A stretch of DNA of 64,000 nt from CBDDKS01 sp965230335 (GCA_965230335.1 CBDDKS010000006.1:2604001-2668000); one strand, 5' to 3'. Counted from the stretch's first letter, positions 39,083 to 46,949 are shown. A program made the numbers and translations. The notes: generated from the letters alone by a model not told the origin.

Positions 39083-39320
39083 ACCCTGGATTATTTTGAT
39101 ATAATTGAATCAGCACATTTATTTTTTGCTATAGGTCTATCAGGTTTTGTTTTTGAAGATAAAGAACTCAATGAGTCATCGGTTCATATCGATTTAGGCT
39201 AGAACTTCAGGGATAATACACAGCTATTATTGGAAACATGATTTTAATGCCAGAATTGGACGCAATGAACTTGATCATGCTCATGGTAATAGAGTAAGTA
39301 TTGGGTTAGAGTTTGTTTGA
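39083..39320 (+). pseudogene. Remnant of an outer-membrane beta-barrel (porin-like) gene
   Basis: Two frames joined by one frameshift near 39197 read first 'YFDIIESAHLFFAIGLSG' and onward to 'SSVHIDLG', then 'RTSGIIHSYYWKHDF' and 'HGNRVSIGLEFV' followed by TGA at 39318-39320. The ending (alternating residues and a near-terminal aromatic) is typical of the last strand of an outer-membrane barrel. It has no start codon or 5' end: it begins right after repeat copy 3. I infer a 5'-truncated, frameshifted gene fragment. The family is not certain. Confidence 0.5.
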
Positions 39321-39342
39321 AGAGTAATAGGGTGGATTTAAC

Positions 39343-39822
39343 TTAAATAATTTTTTGGCATTGATAAGCAATAACATCATAGCCTTCTTTTTCCCAAAAA
39401 CTTTTGGCTAATGTATTATCTTTTGTATATTGACATTCAATCATGCCTGCACCAGAGAGCTTTACTGTTTCAGTAAAAGCTTGTATAAGCTGGTGAGCAA
39501 TATTCTTTTTTCTGAAATCAGGCTCAATCCATAATACCTGAATTTGTCCTCGTAACGGGTTTTCCAATAATCCAGCAGCAGAAATATGAATGTTGCCAAT
39601 TAAACAGCCGCATTCAAGTAATGAGTTGTCTTCTTTTTTTAATGTGGCAATCAAACATAAGCTATTATCATCATGAATAACCTGTTTAATCCATTGTTGC
39701 ATATTTTCCGAAAAACCATCGTGTAGTTTGGGTGATTGAATAGATTCATGTTGATGCAGACTGAGTACCCACTGAGTCACTCTGTCTATATCATTTTGTG
39801 TGGCTGTTCTAATAGTAATCAC
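39343..39822 (-). CDS. GNAT acetyltransferase in fliD operon
   Basis: The 159-residue protein is a GNAT-fold N-acetyltransferase: 'IRTATQNDIDRVTQWV' at the start, the acetyl-CoA binding segment 'LWIEPDFRKKNIAHQLIQAF' (motif A, R/Q-x-x-G/A form) and a final strand near 'FWEKEGYDVIAYQC'. Its start overlaps the fliT-like gene by 14 bases, so it is translated as part of fliD-fliS-fliT. The acceptor is unknown; its position suggests flagellin, cap or a flagellin sugar as substrate, but this is inference. An unrelated passenger gene is the alternative. Confidence 0.8.
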   Translation of the reverse strand: MITIRTATQNDIDRVTQWVLSLHQHESIQSPKLHDGFSENMQQWIKQVIHDDNSLCLIATLKKEDNSLLECGCLIGNIHISAAGLLENPLRGQIQVLWIEPDFRKKNIAHQLIQAFTETVKLSGAGMIECQYTKDNTLAKSFWEKEGYDVIAYQCQKII

Positions 39823-40150
39823 TGTTCAACGTACTTTTATAAAGTTGATTGGCTTTTTTATTACGGTTTAATTGAACGACTTTTAAAGTGTCATTTTCCT
39901 TGATGGTTTTTATTCTTTGTAATTGTTCCAAAATGGTTTTATTGATCTTATTTAAAGTAAAAAATACTTTGTCTTTTTCAAGGGTTTTATCCCATTGAGA
40001 AAAAAAATCCTGAATTAAATGATGACGCTTTTTGGAAAAATGTTCAAGATTATCCCAATCTCTGTTTTCAATCAAAAGATCAATGTCATCAGTAATATGA
40101 ATAATCTCCTGAAAACTATCAGGTAATTGTTTTAGTTGTTCTGCTGCCAT
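39809..40150 (-). CDS. fliT: FliT-like flagellar chaperone
   Basis: The 113-residue, largely helical, charged protein has no membrane segment. It sits directly after fliS with a 19-base overlap, which is the position of fliT (chaperone of the FliD cap protein) in many bacteria. The sequence of FliT proteins is poorly conserved, and only size, helical character and context support the name. 'NRDWDNLEHFSKKRHHLIQD' resembles the 'W..L..L...R..L' start of FliT-like proteins. Confidence 0.6.
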   Translation of the reverse strand: MAAEQLKQLPDSFQEIIHITDDIDLLIENRDWDNLEHFSKKRHHLIQDFFSQWDKTLEKDKVFFTLNKINKTILEQLQRIKTIKENDTLKVVQLNRNKKANQLYKSTLNSDYY

Positions 40151-40539
40151 TGAGGGGCAACCTCCTGACGAATGTTATCCCAGCCTTCTTTAATTTCCAG
40201 CATAATGGCTAACACTTCATCCAGTTTTTGTTCATCATTATTGATATTGGCTTTTAATAAATGTTCAATTGAAAATTGATAAAGACCATTTAAGTTTTCT
40301 GATAAGTTGCCTCCTTTTTCCATATCTAAGCTGGACTGCAGTCCACCAATAATAGAAATAGCCCAACTGATATGACTGCCTTTTTCAGAAAACTCTCCAT
40401 TTTTCATAAAAAACTTGGCTTTATTAATTTTTTCAATGGCACCGTCTAATAGCATTTGAATCAGTCGATGAGGGTCTGCATTTTCAACACCTGTTACGGT
40501 GTTCATTTTGCTGTATTCAAGTACGCCAGATAAACCCAT
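40132..40539 (-). CDS. fliS: Flagellar export chaperone FliS
   Basis: FliS binds the C-terminus of flagellin and prevents early polymerisation in the cytoplasm. 'ENADPHRLIQMLLDGAIEKI' is the family signature and 'GLYQFSIEHLLKANINND' the second conserved block. The 135-residue length is typical. GAGG lies about 8 bases before the ATG. It follows fliD by 19 bases and overlaps the fliT-like gene. Confidence 0.95.
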   Translation of the reverse strand: MGLSGVLEYSKMNTVTGVENADPHRLIQMLLDGAIEKINKAKFFMKNGEFSEKGSHISWAISIIGGLQSSLDMEKGGNLSENLNGLYQFSIEHLLKANINNDEQKLDEVLAIMLEIKEGWDNIRQEVAPQWQQNN

Positions 40540-40558
40540 GGTTTAAACCTCAATTATA

Positions 40559-41944
40559 TTAACTCTCATTATTACTACCACTGGAAAAACCAGGAAGATT
40601 AGCGAGTTGTTGTGTTAAAAAAGAACTGGTATTGTTAAATTGTGCGACAATGACATCTACAGCAGCATATTGTGCAACGAGTCTTTCCTGTAATTGAGAG
40701 ATATAAAAGTCAAGATCAAGACGTTCATTGGTAATTTTTTTTAATTGAGCATTAATAGATGTTTCACGTGAATCTAATATGCCCGATGATTCTGTGTAGG
40801 TTGTTAAAATATTATCAAGTTGTGTTGCAAAACCTTTTGCAGAAGTAAATAAAGTTTCAAAGTTATCAAAGTTATTATCCAGCGCATCATTAAGAACAGT
40901 GGAGTCTATTTCTAAAGTGCCATCAGCTTGTGTTTCTATACCTATGGCAGAAAGACTATTAAACTCATTGCCTGCCCCTGGCACAATGGTTGATAACTGA
41001 CTTCTGATTTGACTGTCTACCTGTCGCAAGGTGGCATCACTTAATAATGCCCCTGGTTGTTCAAGATCGGCAGAACCCAGCGCTTTGGCTGTTTGTGCAT
41101 AAGCATTAAAGGCTTCAACAAAATCATTTAATAAATTACTGACTTTACTTTTATCCAGGTCAACGGTGAGATTGCTGGTTTCTCCAGTAGTATTGGCTTT
41201 TACAGTCGTAATGGTGACACCATCAATGGTATTTTCAAAAGTATTGGTTGTACTGGTTGCAGTTAAGCCATCAATGTTAATTGAGGCATCGGATGCAGAA
41301 GATATGGAAGTTAAATTAGTAGATAAATCTGCTAGAGCGGCATCACCTGTATAGGTGACTGCCAAATCATTACCGGTGCCGGTATTGGTTGATTGAAGGG
41401 TTAGTATACTGCCAGTACTGCCACCATCCGTGATGTTATTTAATAAGTTGGTTTCGACAAAGTCATTGTCTGTTGCTTCATTAATTTTGGTACGAATATC
41501 AGCAAGAGTATCGGTGGATGTCACACTGACATTAAATGTTTTGGCAGCTGATGTAAAAGTGAGCGTGCCGTTACCAAAGGTTGTTGTTGAACCGCCAGTA
41601 AAAACAGAGGTTTTGTGTTCGCTGCCTTTGGCAATGGAAACCACTTCAATATCATAATTTCCAACGGTTGCCGTAGTACTTGCTGAGGCAGAAAAAAAGC
41701 CAACATTATCCAGTTTTGTAAAGCGTTGACTGTAATTGCTGGTATCTGCAAGATCGTTGACTGGTGTTTTTAATCCATCCAGAGATGACTTAAGCGCACC
41801 TATGCCAGATAAGGTGACACTGAGTCGTGATTCACGAGAATCTAAACTGAATTGTCTGGGAGCTCGTTCAGCATTAACAATAGCATCAATGATGCTATTG
41901 ACATCTAAACCGGAACCTAAGCCACCAAATGAAATTAAACCCAT
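40559..41944 (-). CDS. fliD: Flagellar hook-associated protein 2 (filament cap)
   Basis: FliD forms the cap under which flagellin assembles. The N-terminus 'FGGLGSGLDVNSIIDAIV' is the classical FliD_N signature, and 'SRLSVTLSGIGALKSSL' follows. The C-terminal part includes 'LLNDFVEAFNAYAQTAKAL' and 'FISQLQERLVAQYAAVD'-like coils (FliD_C). The 461-residue length is normal. A sigma-28 promoter lies 58-85 bases before the start. It heads the operon fliD-fliS-fliT-GNAT. Confidence 0.96.
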   Translation of the reverse strand: MGLISFGGLGSGLDVNSIIDAIVNAERAPRQFSLDSRESRLSVTLSGIGALKSSLDGLKTPVNDLADTSNYSQRFTKLDNVGFFSASASTTATVGNYDIEVVSIAKGSEHKTSVFTGGSTTTFGNGTLTFTSAAKTFNVSVTSTDTLADIRTKINEATDNDFVETNLLNNITDGGSTGSILTLQSTNTGTGNDLAVTYTGDAALADLSTNLTSISSASDASINIDGLTATSTTNTFENTIDGVTITTVKANTTGETSNLTVDLDKSKVSNLLNDFVEAFNAYAQTAKALGSADLEQPGALLSDATLRQVDSQIRSQLSTIVPGAGNEFNSLSAIGIETQADGTLEIDSTVLNDALDNNFDNFETLFTSAKGFATQLDNILTTYTESSGILDSRETSINAQLKKITNERLDLDFYISQLQERLVAQYAAVDVIVAQFNNTSSFLTQQLANLPGFSSGSNNES

Positions 41945-42001
41945 GTATTAACGACCCATAGTTAAGAGTTATTTAAGAAAAGTAATAACACATTATTTAA
42001 T

Positions 42002-42029
42002 GTATCGGCTTCAATATAGGGTGTCTTTA
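42002..42029 (-). promoter_or_regulatory. Sigma-28 (FliA) promoter of fliD
   Basis: Read on the minus strand it is TAAA, 16 bases, then GCCGATAC, close to the FliA consensus TAAA-N15-GCCGATAA. The -10 is at 42002-42009 and the -35 at 42026-42029. Both flagellin promoters show the same 16-base spacing. Confidence 0.8.
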
Positions 42030-42110
42030 AAAGACTTGATGATTTTCATAAAAAAATACTACTTATTTTTTAACAACCATATTAAAAAAAGCAATTAACA
42101 GGCCAATTAT

Positions 42111-42146
42111 CCAAAAAATAAAAGGAGACCTATAAGGCCTCCTTTG
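42111..42146 (-). terminator. Terminator of the fliC-flaG transcript
   Basis: The minus strand reads AAAGGAGGCC, a short loop, then GGTCTCCTTT and a T-rich run (TTTTATTTTTT). It separates flaG from the independently promoted fliD operon. Confidence 0.8.
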
Positions 42147-42211
42147 GAAAATGCGTTTTTGAAAGAGAGTATGATGTACTTGACATAGGTAACCCCATGA
42201 AAAGTATTGGG

Positions 42212-42646
42212 TTATACTTCTTTTTGCAAAAGAACGCCAGATAAAGAGAATCCCTGACTCAGATCACCATAAATGGATTTGAGACGTTTACTTAAAATGA
42301 TTAACTCTTCAGAAGGAATTTGACGAATGACTTCATCATTTTCCGGATTAATCACTTTAATGACAGTGTCTCCTAAATCTTCATCGACGGTGAAACTGAT
42401 TTTTCTTTGGATATTTTGTGCCAATTCATTCAGTTCACGCACTTGCTCCTGCAATTGTTGATTATCATTTTGGATATTGGCTGTGCTACTTTGTTCTGTT
42501 TGTTCGACTTGTTGTAGGTTCGTTTCTTGTGTATTCGAAGAACGACTGATTTTTACGACATCAACAGAGGTGTTTTGTGAGGTTGGCACTTGCCTATCCA
42601 CTTGTGAAGGCGGTTGAAGATTGCCTGATATTGGATTAATGCCCAT
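42212..42646 (-). CDS. flaG: FlaG-family flagellar protein
   Basis: FlaG proteins affect filament length in polar flagellates. The C-terminal half has the family signature: 'RKISFTVDEDLGDTVIKVIN' and 'EVIRQIPSEELIILSKRL'. The N-terminal ~70 residues are Gln/Ser/Thr-rich and disordered. GAGGA lies 7 bases before the ATG. It is between fliC and fliD, as in Vibrio and Pseudomonas. It probably shares the fliC transcript, with a hairpin between the two. Confidence 0.92.
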   Translation of the reverse strand: MGINPISGNLQPPSQVDRQVPTSQNTSVDVVKISRSSNTQETNLQQVEQTEQSSTANIQNDNQQLQEQVRELNELAQNIQRKISFTVDEDLGDTVIKVINPENDEVIRQIPSEELIILSKRLKSIYGDLSQGFSLSGVLLQKEV

Positions 42647-42671
42647 AGCTACTTCCTCGTGGAAAGGAGGA

Positions 42672-42699
42672 GTTAAGAATCCAAATCTGGATTCTTAAC
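42672..42699. promoter_or_regulatory. 12-bp hairpin between fliC and flaG
   Basis: A perfect inverted repeat (GTTAAGAATCCA / TGGATTCTTAAC, 4-base loop). Read with the genes it is followed by CTCCTCCTTTCC rather than a T-run, so it is not a standard terminator for fliC. It may limit read-through or protect the fliC 3' end. Confidence 0.75.
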
Positions 42700-42748
42700 C
42701 TTTTTACGTTTTCCACATTGTCGATCATGCTAATACTCAGAGTGTTGA

Positions 42749-44263
42749 TTACTGTAATAGTGATAAAACAGATTGAGATGAAGCATTAGCTTGCGCAAGT
42801 ATAGAGAGACCCGCTTGTTGCAGAACCTGGTTTTTCGCCAATGCAGCGGTTTCTGCTGCATAATCTGCGTCACGGATTCGAGAACGTGCGGTTGATACAT
42901 TTTCAGAAATATTCTGTAGATTCGAGATAGTACTACTGAATCTGTTTTGTATCGCACCTAAACTTGCTCTTTCAGAATCAATGGAAGCTATAGCGGCATC
43001 AATAACACCGACGGCTGTTTGTGCTCCAGCAGCAGTAGACACATCAACAGTACTGACTCGATTACCTGTATCAGTAATTGTGCCATTACCTGCAGCTTGT
43101 GTTGTTGATGTCGTGACACCACCTGTACCGGATGATGAAAACAGGGCAGCAGCAGCAGCGGTTGTGGTAAAGGCAATATCACCGGAGACTAATGTACCCT
43201 CTCCCGAAGTTACCGTAACGCTGGAACCAACATTAGCGCCGTTGGCGGCATTTCTTGCAACAACAGCAACCGTGTTGGCTGTACCGCCACCTTGTACCTG
43301 TGTGATGTCATCAAACAAAATATCAGCACCGTCGGCATCGACCAAATCCAATACACCACTACCATTGTTTGTGACCGTGATATTGGATAATCGGGAATCA
43401 CCATCGATAGCCGTTTTTACAGCGGCAGCTGTAGCAGCATCGGTGGTGTTACCTGTGACTGCAGTTATAGCAATACCATTAATGGTAAAAGTCACCGAAT
43501 CGGCGGCGTTATCGAAGTTAGCAAAAGTGACACGAGCTGTCGTTTGAGCATCAGCAGAAACTTTACCAACAGAAGAGTTGATGTTATCGGCAATAGTTTG
43601 TGCAGAATCACCGGATGACACACTTAATGTGGTTGTTTTGCTATCTACGACGAAAGAAAGTGTTTGGTTTTCATCAACTAAACTGGTTGGTGATGCTGCT
43701 GATGCAGAAGCACCCGCTGTGGCAAAACCACCAAAAGTCAGATTATTGACCTGACCCAGATCGGCTGCTCGGGTTGAAGCGATACTGAATCCAATGGTTT
43801 CATTGGCTTGTGCACCAACCTGAAAGTTCACATTAGTAAAAGTACCATTTAATAATGAACGGCCACCAAAACGTGTGGTATTTGCGATACGCGTAATTTC
43901 AGTTTGTAATTGAGTAACCTCAGACTGAATCGCTTCACGTTCTGTCACTGAGTTAGAACCATTCGCTGATTGTAATGACAGTTCTCGTATTCGTTGCAGA
44001 ATATTGGTTGTTTCTTGTAACGCACCTTCAGCGGTTTGTGCCAGAGAAATACCATCGTTAGCATTTCGTACAGCAACCGTTAATCCATTAACCTGTGAAG
44101 TGAGTGCATTGGATATTTGAAGACCCGCAGCATCGTCTTTTGCGCTATTAATACGAAAGCCAGAAGAGAGTCGTTGGAAATTAAGAGATAAACTGTTGTT
44201 GGTTGATAATAAATTTCTTTGTGCATTTAAGGATGCAGAGTTCGTTTGAATAACATTACCCAT
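42749..44263 (-). CDS. fliC: Flagellin A
   Basis: This is the filament subunit, 504 residues. The conserved N-terminal D0/D1 region ('SLNAQRNLL', 'RLSSGFRINSAKDDAAGLQI') and C-terminal D1/D0 region ('RSRIRDADYAAETAALAKNQ', 'ANASSQSVLSLLQ') flank a variable centre (~175-410) rich in Ala, Thr and Gly. I chose ATG 44263, which has AGGAG just upstream; the open frame continues 16 codons further without support. It is very similar to flagellin B, and part of the centre is base-for-base identical. It has its own sigma-28 promoter ~275 bases upstream. Confidence 0.97.
   Translation of the reverse strand: MGNVIQTNSASLNAQRNLLSTNNSLSLNFQRLSSGFRINSAKDDAAGLQISNALTSQVNGLTVAVRNANDGISLAQTAEGALQETTNILQRIRELSLQSANGSNSVTEREAIQSEVTQLQTEITRIANTTRFGGRSLLNGTFTNVNFQVGAQANETIGFSIASTRAADLGQVNNLTFGGFATAGASASAASPTSLVDENQTLSFVVDSKTTTLSVSSGDSAQTIADNINSSVGKVSADAQTTARVTFANFDNAADSVTFTINGIAITAVTGNTTDAATAAAVKTAIDGDSRLSNITVTNNGSGVLDLVDADGADILFDDITQVQGGGTANTVAVVARNAANGANVGSSVTVTSGEGTLVSGDIAFTTTAAAAALFSSSGTGGVTTSTTQAAGNGTITDTGNRVSTVDVSTAAGAQTAVGVIDAAIASIDSERASLGAIQNRFSSTISNLQNISENVSTARSRIRDADYAAETAALAKNQVLQQAGLSILAQANASSQSVLSLLQ
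43329..43546 (-). repeat. 218-bp segment identical in both flagellin genes
   Basis: Every base matches 45326-45543. It covers the variable central domain, while the flanking conserved ends of the two genes differ at scattered sites. Confidence 0.95.
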
Positions 44264-44536
44264 GATAGATCTCCTAAACCTTTGATAGTTGATACTTGAT
44301 TGAACAAGCATAACATTACAAAGTGTTTAAAAAACAGATAGTTGAGAAAACTATCCACCAAAGTGATTGTTATAGGAAAACACGAAGAAATAAAAAGGAT
44401 AATGAATGAATCTGACCAAACAATGAGGCGGCTGTTTGAGTGCTGAGAACAATCAACCAAACCCAAGTGAGTCATTAACACCAGAATATCCAAAATCATT
44501 CTGTGAGAACGTGTTAACTTTTAACGCTCACTGATC

Positions 44537-44564
44537 ATATCGGCGGTCAAATTATCGGACTTTA
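44537..44564 (-). promoter_or_regulatory. fliC: Sigma-28 promoter of flagellin A
   Basis: On the minus strand TAAA (44561-44564), 16 bases, then GCCGATAT (44537-44544). The implied leader is ~265 bases, similar in length to that of flagellin B (~205). Confidence 0.75.
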
Positions 44565-44663
44565 ATTTAATCTGAAAAAAAATGAATTAATACATCAATA
44601 AATGAATAACTACCTGTTTAGAAAACTGTTTTTTTACAATATTTTATTAAGAAAGTTATTTTG

Positions 44664-44692
44664 ATAAAAGCCGGGAGTCAGAGAACTCCCGG
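44664..44692 (-). terminator. Terminator of flagellin B
   Basis: The minus strand has CCGGGAGT, a 6-base loop, ACTCCCGG, then CTTTTATC. It lies ~50 bases after the stop of flagellin B, so the two flagellin genes are separately transcribed. Confidence 0.85.
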
Positions 44693-44742
44693 AAAAGTAT
44701 CAAAAAACGTCGTTGGCAAAGGGGCTTTTGCGAATCATGATA

Positions 44743-46260
44743 TTACCCTTGGAGTAGGGTGAGCACAGATTGAGAAGAAGCATTAGCTTGTGCAAGTACT
44801 GATAAAGAAGCTTGTTGCAGTACCTGATTTTTGGCTAAAGCGGCGGTTTCTGCTGCATAATCTGCATCACGGATTCGAGAACGTGCGGTTGACACATTTT
44901 CAACGATGTTTTGTAGGTTGGATATTGTACTACTGAATCTGTTTTGTACGGCACCTAAGCTGGCCCTTTCAGAATCAATGGATACAATCGCAGCATCAAT
45001 GACGCTGATAGCTGATTGAGCGCCTGTTACTGTAGACACGTCAACAGTGCTGACTCGATTACCTGTATCAGTGACTGTGCCGTTACCTGCGGCTTGTGTT
45101 GTTGATGTCGTGACACCACCTGTAGCGGATGATGAAAACAGAGCAGCAGCGGCAGCGGTTGTGGTAAAGGCAATATCACCGGAGACTAATGTACCCTCTC
45201 CCGAAGTTACTGTAACGCTGGAACCAACATTAGCGCCGTTGGCTACATTTCTTGCAACAACAGCAACCGTGTTGGCCGTACCACCACCTTGTACTTGTGT
45301 GATGTCATCAAATAAGATATCAGCGCCGTCGGCATCGACCAAATCCAATACACCACTACCATTGTTTGTGACCGTGATATTGGATAATCGGGAATCACCA
45401 TCGATAGCCGTTTTTACAGCGGCAGCTGTAGCAGCATCGGTGGTGTTACCTGTGACTGCAGTTATAGCAATACCATTAATGGTAAAAGTCACCGAATCGG
45501 CGGCGTTATCGAAGTTAGCAAAAGTGACACGAGCTGTCGTTTGTGCATTAGCAGAAACTTTACTTACTGAAGAATTCACATTATCAGCAATGGTTTGTGC
45601 AGAATCGCCGGATGAGACACCCACTGTTGTTGTTTTACTGTCTACGACGAAAGAAAGTGTTTGGTTTTCATCAATCAAACTGGTTGGTGATGCTGCTGAT
45701 GCAGAAGCACCCGCTGTGGCAAAACCACCAAAAGTCAGATTATTGACCTGACCCAGGTCGGAACCTCGGGTTGAAGCGATACTGAATCCAATGGTTTCAT
45801 TGGCTTGTGCACCAATCTGAAAGTTCACATTAGTAAAAGTACCGTTTAATAATGTACGGCCACCAAAACGTGTGGTGTTGGCAATACGTGTCACTTCTGT
45901 TTTTAATTGAGTGACTTCAGATTGAATGGCTTCCCGTTCAGTAACCGAATTAGTGCCATTGGCTGCCTGTAACGACAGTTCTCGTATTCGTTGCAGAATA
46001 TTGGTTGTTTCTTGTAAAGCCCCTTCTGCAACCTGTGCCAGAGAAATACCATCGTTAGCATTTCGTACGGCGACATTTAACCCATTAATCTGGGAAGTGA
46101 GTGCATTGGATATTTGAAGACCTGCAGCATCATCTTTTGCACTATTAATACGGAAACCAGAAGATAACCTCTGAAAAGTGGTACCTAACTGATTATTAAC
46201 AGACAGAAGATTTCTCTGTGCATTAAGTGATGAAGTATTTGTATTTAAAACATTGCCCAT
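44743..46260 (-). CDS. fliC: Flagellin B
   Basis: A second filament subunit, 505 residues, with the same conserved ends as flagellin A ('RLSSGFRINSAKDDAAGLQI' and 'RSRIRDADYAAETAALAKNQ') and almost the same centre. Differences are scattered point changes (for example 'NVAVRNAND' against 'TVAVRNAND'). AGGAG precedes the ATG at 46260. It has its own sigma-28 promoter and terminator. Paralogue pairs usually share one filament; which is major cannot be read here. Confidence 0.97.
   Translation of the reverse strand: MGNVLNTNTSSLNAQRNLLSVNNQLGTTFQRLSSGFRINSAKDDAAGLQISNALTSQINGLNVAVRNANDGISLAQVAEGALQETTNILQRIRELSLQAANGTNSVTEREAIQSEVTQLKTEVTRIANTTRFGGRTLLNGTFTNVNFQIGAQANETIGFSIASTRGSDLGQVNNLTFGGFATAGASASAASPTSLIDENQTLSFVVDSKTTTVGVSSGDSAQTIADNVNSSVSKVSANAQTTARVTFANFDNAADSVTFTINGIAITAVTGNTTDAATAAAVKTAIDGDSRLSNITVTNNGSGVLDLVDADGADILFDDITQVQGGGTANTVAVVARNVANGANVGSSVTVTSGEGTLVSGDIAFTTTAAAAALFSSSATGGVTTSTTQAAGNGTVTDTGNRVSTVDVSTVTGAQSAISVIDAAIVSIDSERASLGAVQNRFSSTISNLQNIVENVSTARSRIRDADYAAETAALAKNQVLQQASLSVLAQANASSQSVLTLLQG
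45326..45543 (-). repeat. 218-bp segment identical in both flagellin genes
   Basis: The partner of 43329-43546, in the same orientation and 1997 bases away. Recombination between the two would delete or fuse the flagellin genes. Confidence 0.95.
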
Positions 46261-46471
46261 TTTAAACTCCTATAGACCTTTGATGTGGGAACAATAAACA
46301 ATATTATTCACACCTACAAAGTGAAACAAAGGGTTAATAAAAGGAAAGAAAATGCTGAGAATATTTCTTTCGCACATTTTACAAAGGTTAATCAGTGTAA
46401 AATGGCGTGGTGAAGAATCTGAGAAAAGCTAACCACTGAAGAAGGTTACTGAGAATAACCATTCAATGAAG

Positions 46472-46499
46472 GTATCGGTTAACAGATAGGGCAACTTTA
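46472..46499 (-). promoter_or_regulatory. fliC: Sigma-28 promoter of flagellin B
   Basis: On the minus strand TAAA (46496-46499), 16 bases, then ACCGATAC (46472-46479). The spacing equals that of the flagellin A and fliD promoters, which supports all three. Confidence 0.72.
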
Positions 46500-46536
46500 A
46501 TTTTAAATAAATTATTTTTTTGAGATTTATTTGTTG

Positions 46537-46554
46537 TTGGCATAGTTACTGCTA
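46537..46554 (+). promoter_or_regulatory. Sigma-54-like promoter facing flrA
   Basis: TTGGCATAGTTACTGCTA has the essential GG (46539-46540) and GC (46551-46552) with exactly 10 bases between, close to TGGCAC-N5-TTGCA. It points to the plus strand, away from the flagellins. The next gene start on this strand is flrA, ~480 bases on, beyond a terminator. Confidence 0.55.
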
Positions 46555-46592
46555 GGTATTTATTGCCAAAAAAATTAAATTTTTGAATTCAT

Positions 46593-46612
46593 CCATGATA
46601 GATCTCTTAAAT
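46593..46612 (-). pseudogene. Vestigial flagellin start region
   Basis: 18 of 20 bases match 44260-44279, the start codon and ribosome site region of flagellin A, in the same orientation. The ATG here is followed by only 14 codons before a stop and has no flagellin sequence after it. It looks like the leftover leader of a lost third flagellin gene. Confidence 0.4.
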
Positions 46613-46806
46613 TTGGTTTTCAGGCATTTTTCTTCGAAGAGAAAAGAGGGTTGATCACTGATTACTGAGAATAGTCAATGAAAATACTCTCAAACAGGTG
46701 CTTAACTTGTATTTGATAGACGGCAAATTCAAAATTAAGTGTCTGAAAAGCGATACTTACGTATACTGAGAATATATGAAAGCAACGCTTTTAAAACGTC
46801 GTACGT

Positions 46807-46832
46807 AAAGGGGCTAGTCATAGCCCCTTTTT
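46807..46832 (+). terminator. Terminator between flagellin locus and flrA
   Basis: A perfect 10-bp stem (AAAGGGGCTA / TAGCCCCTTT) with a 4-base loop runs into further T residues on the plus strand. No annotated plus-strand gene precedes it, so it implies a short upstream transcript. Confidence 0.85.
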
Positions 46833-46949
46833 ATTTGCCAAGCGGAAAATATTTGCCTTTTGTAAATTTTTTAGATTGTATTGTTAAGCTGCACTATTTT
46901 AAAAAGGCCATTTAAAGTTATCTCAATGAAGAGTATACCAGCCAAAAAA

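Larger units (their letters stand above)
46566..46832 (+). ncRNA. Candidate sigma-54-driven small RNA
   Basis: The stretch from just after the sigma-54-like site to the terminator at 46807-46832 would make a ~265-base transcript without a convincing ORF. It repeats the word ACTGAGAATA (around 46663 and 46769), which also occurs in the flagellin B leader (46449). This is inferred from the two flanking signals only. Confidence 0.25.

Noticed and set aside
42981..43547. Long plus-strand frame opposite flagellin A (188 codons), with a similar one at 45047-45751
   Set aside because: Both are antisense to the Ala/Thr/Val-rich flagellin centres, whose codon bias leaves the reverse frame open. They lack ribosome sites and any family match.
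44264..44311. Sixteen-codon N-terminal extension of flagellin A
   Set aside because: The ribosome site AGGAG and the conserved flagellin start both fall at ATG 44263.
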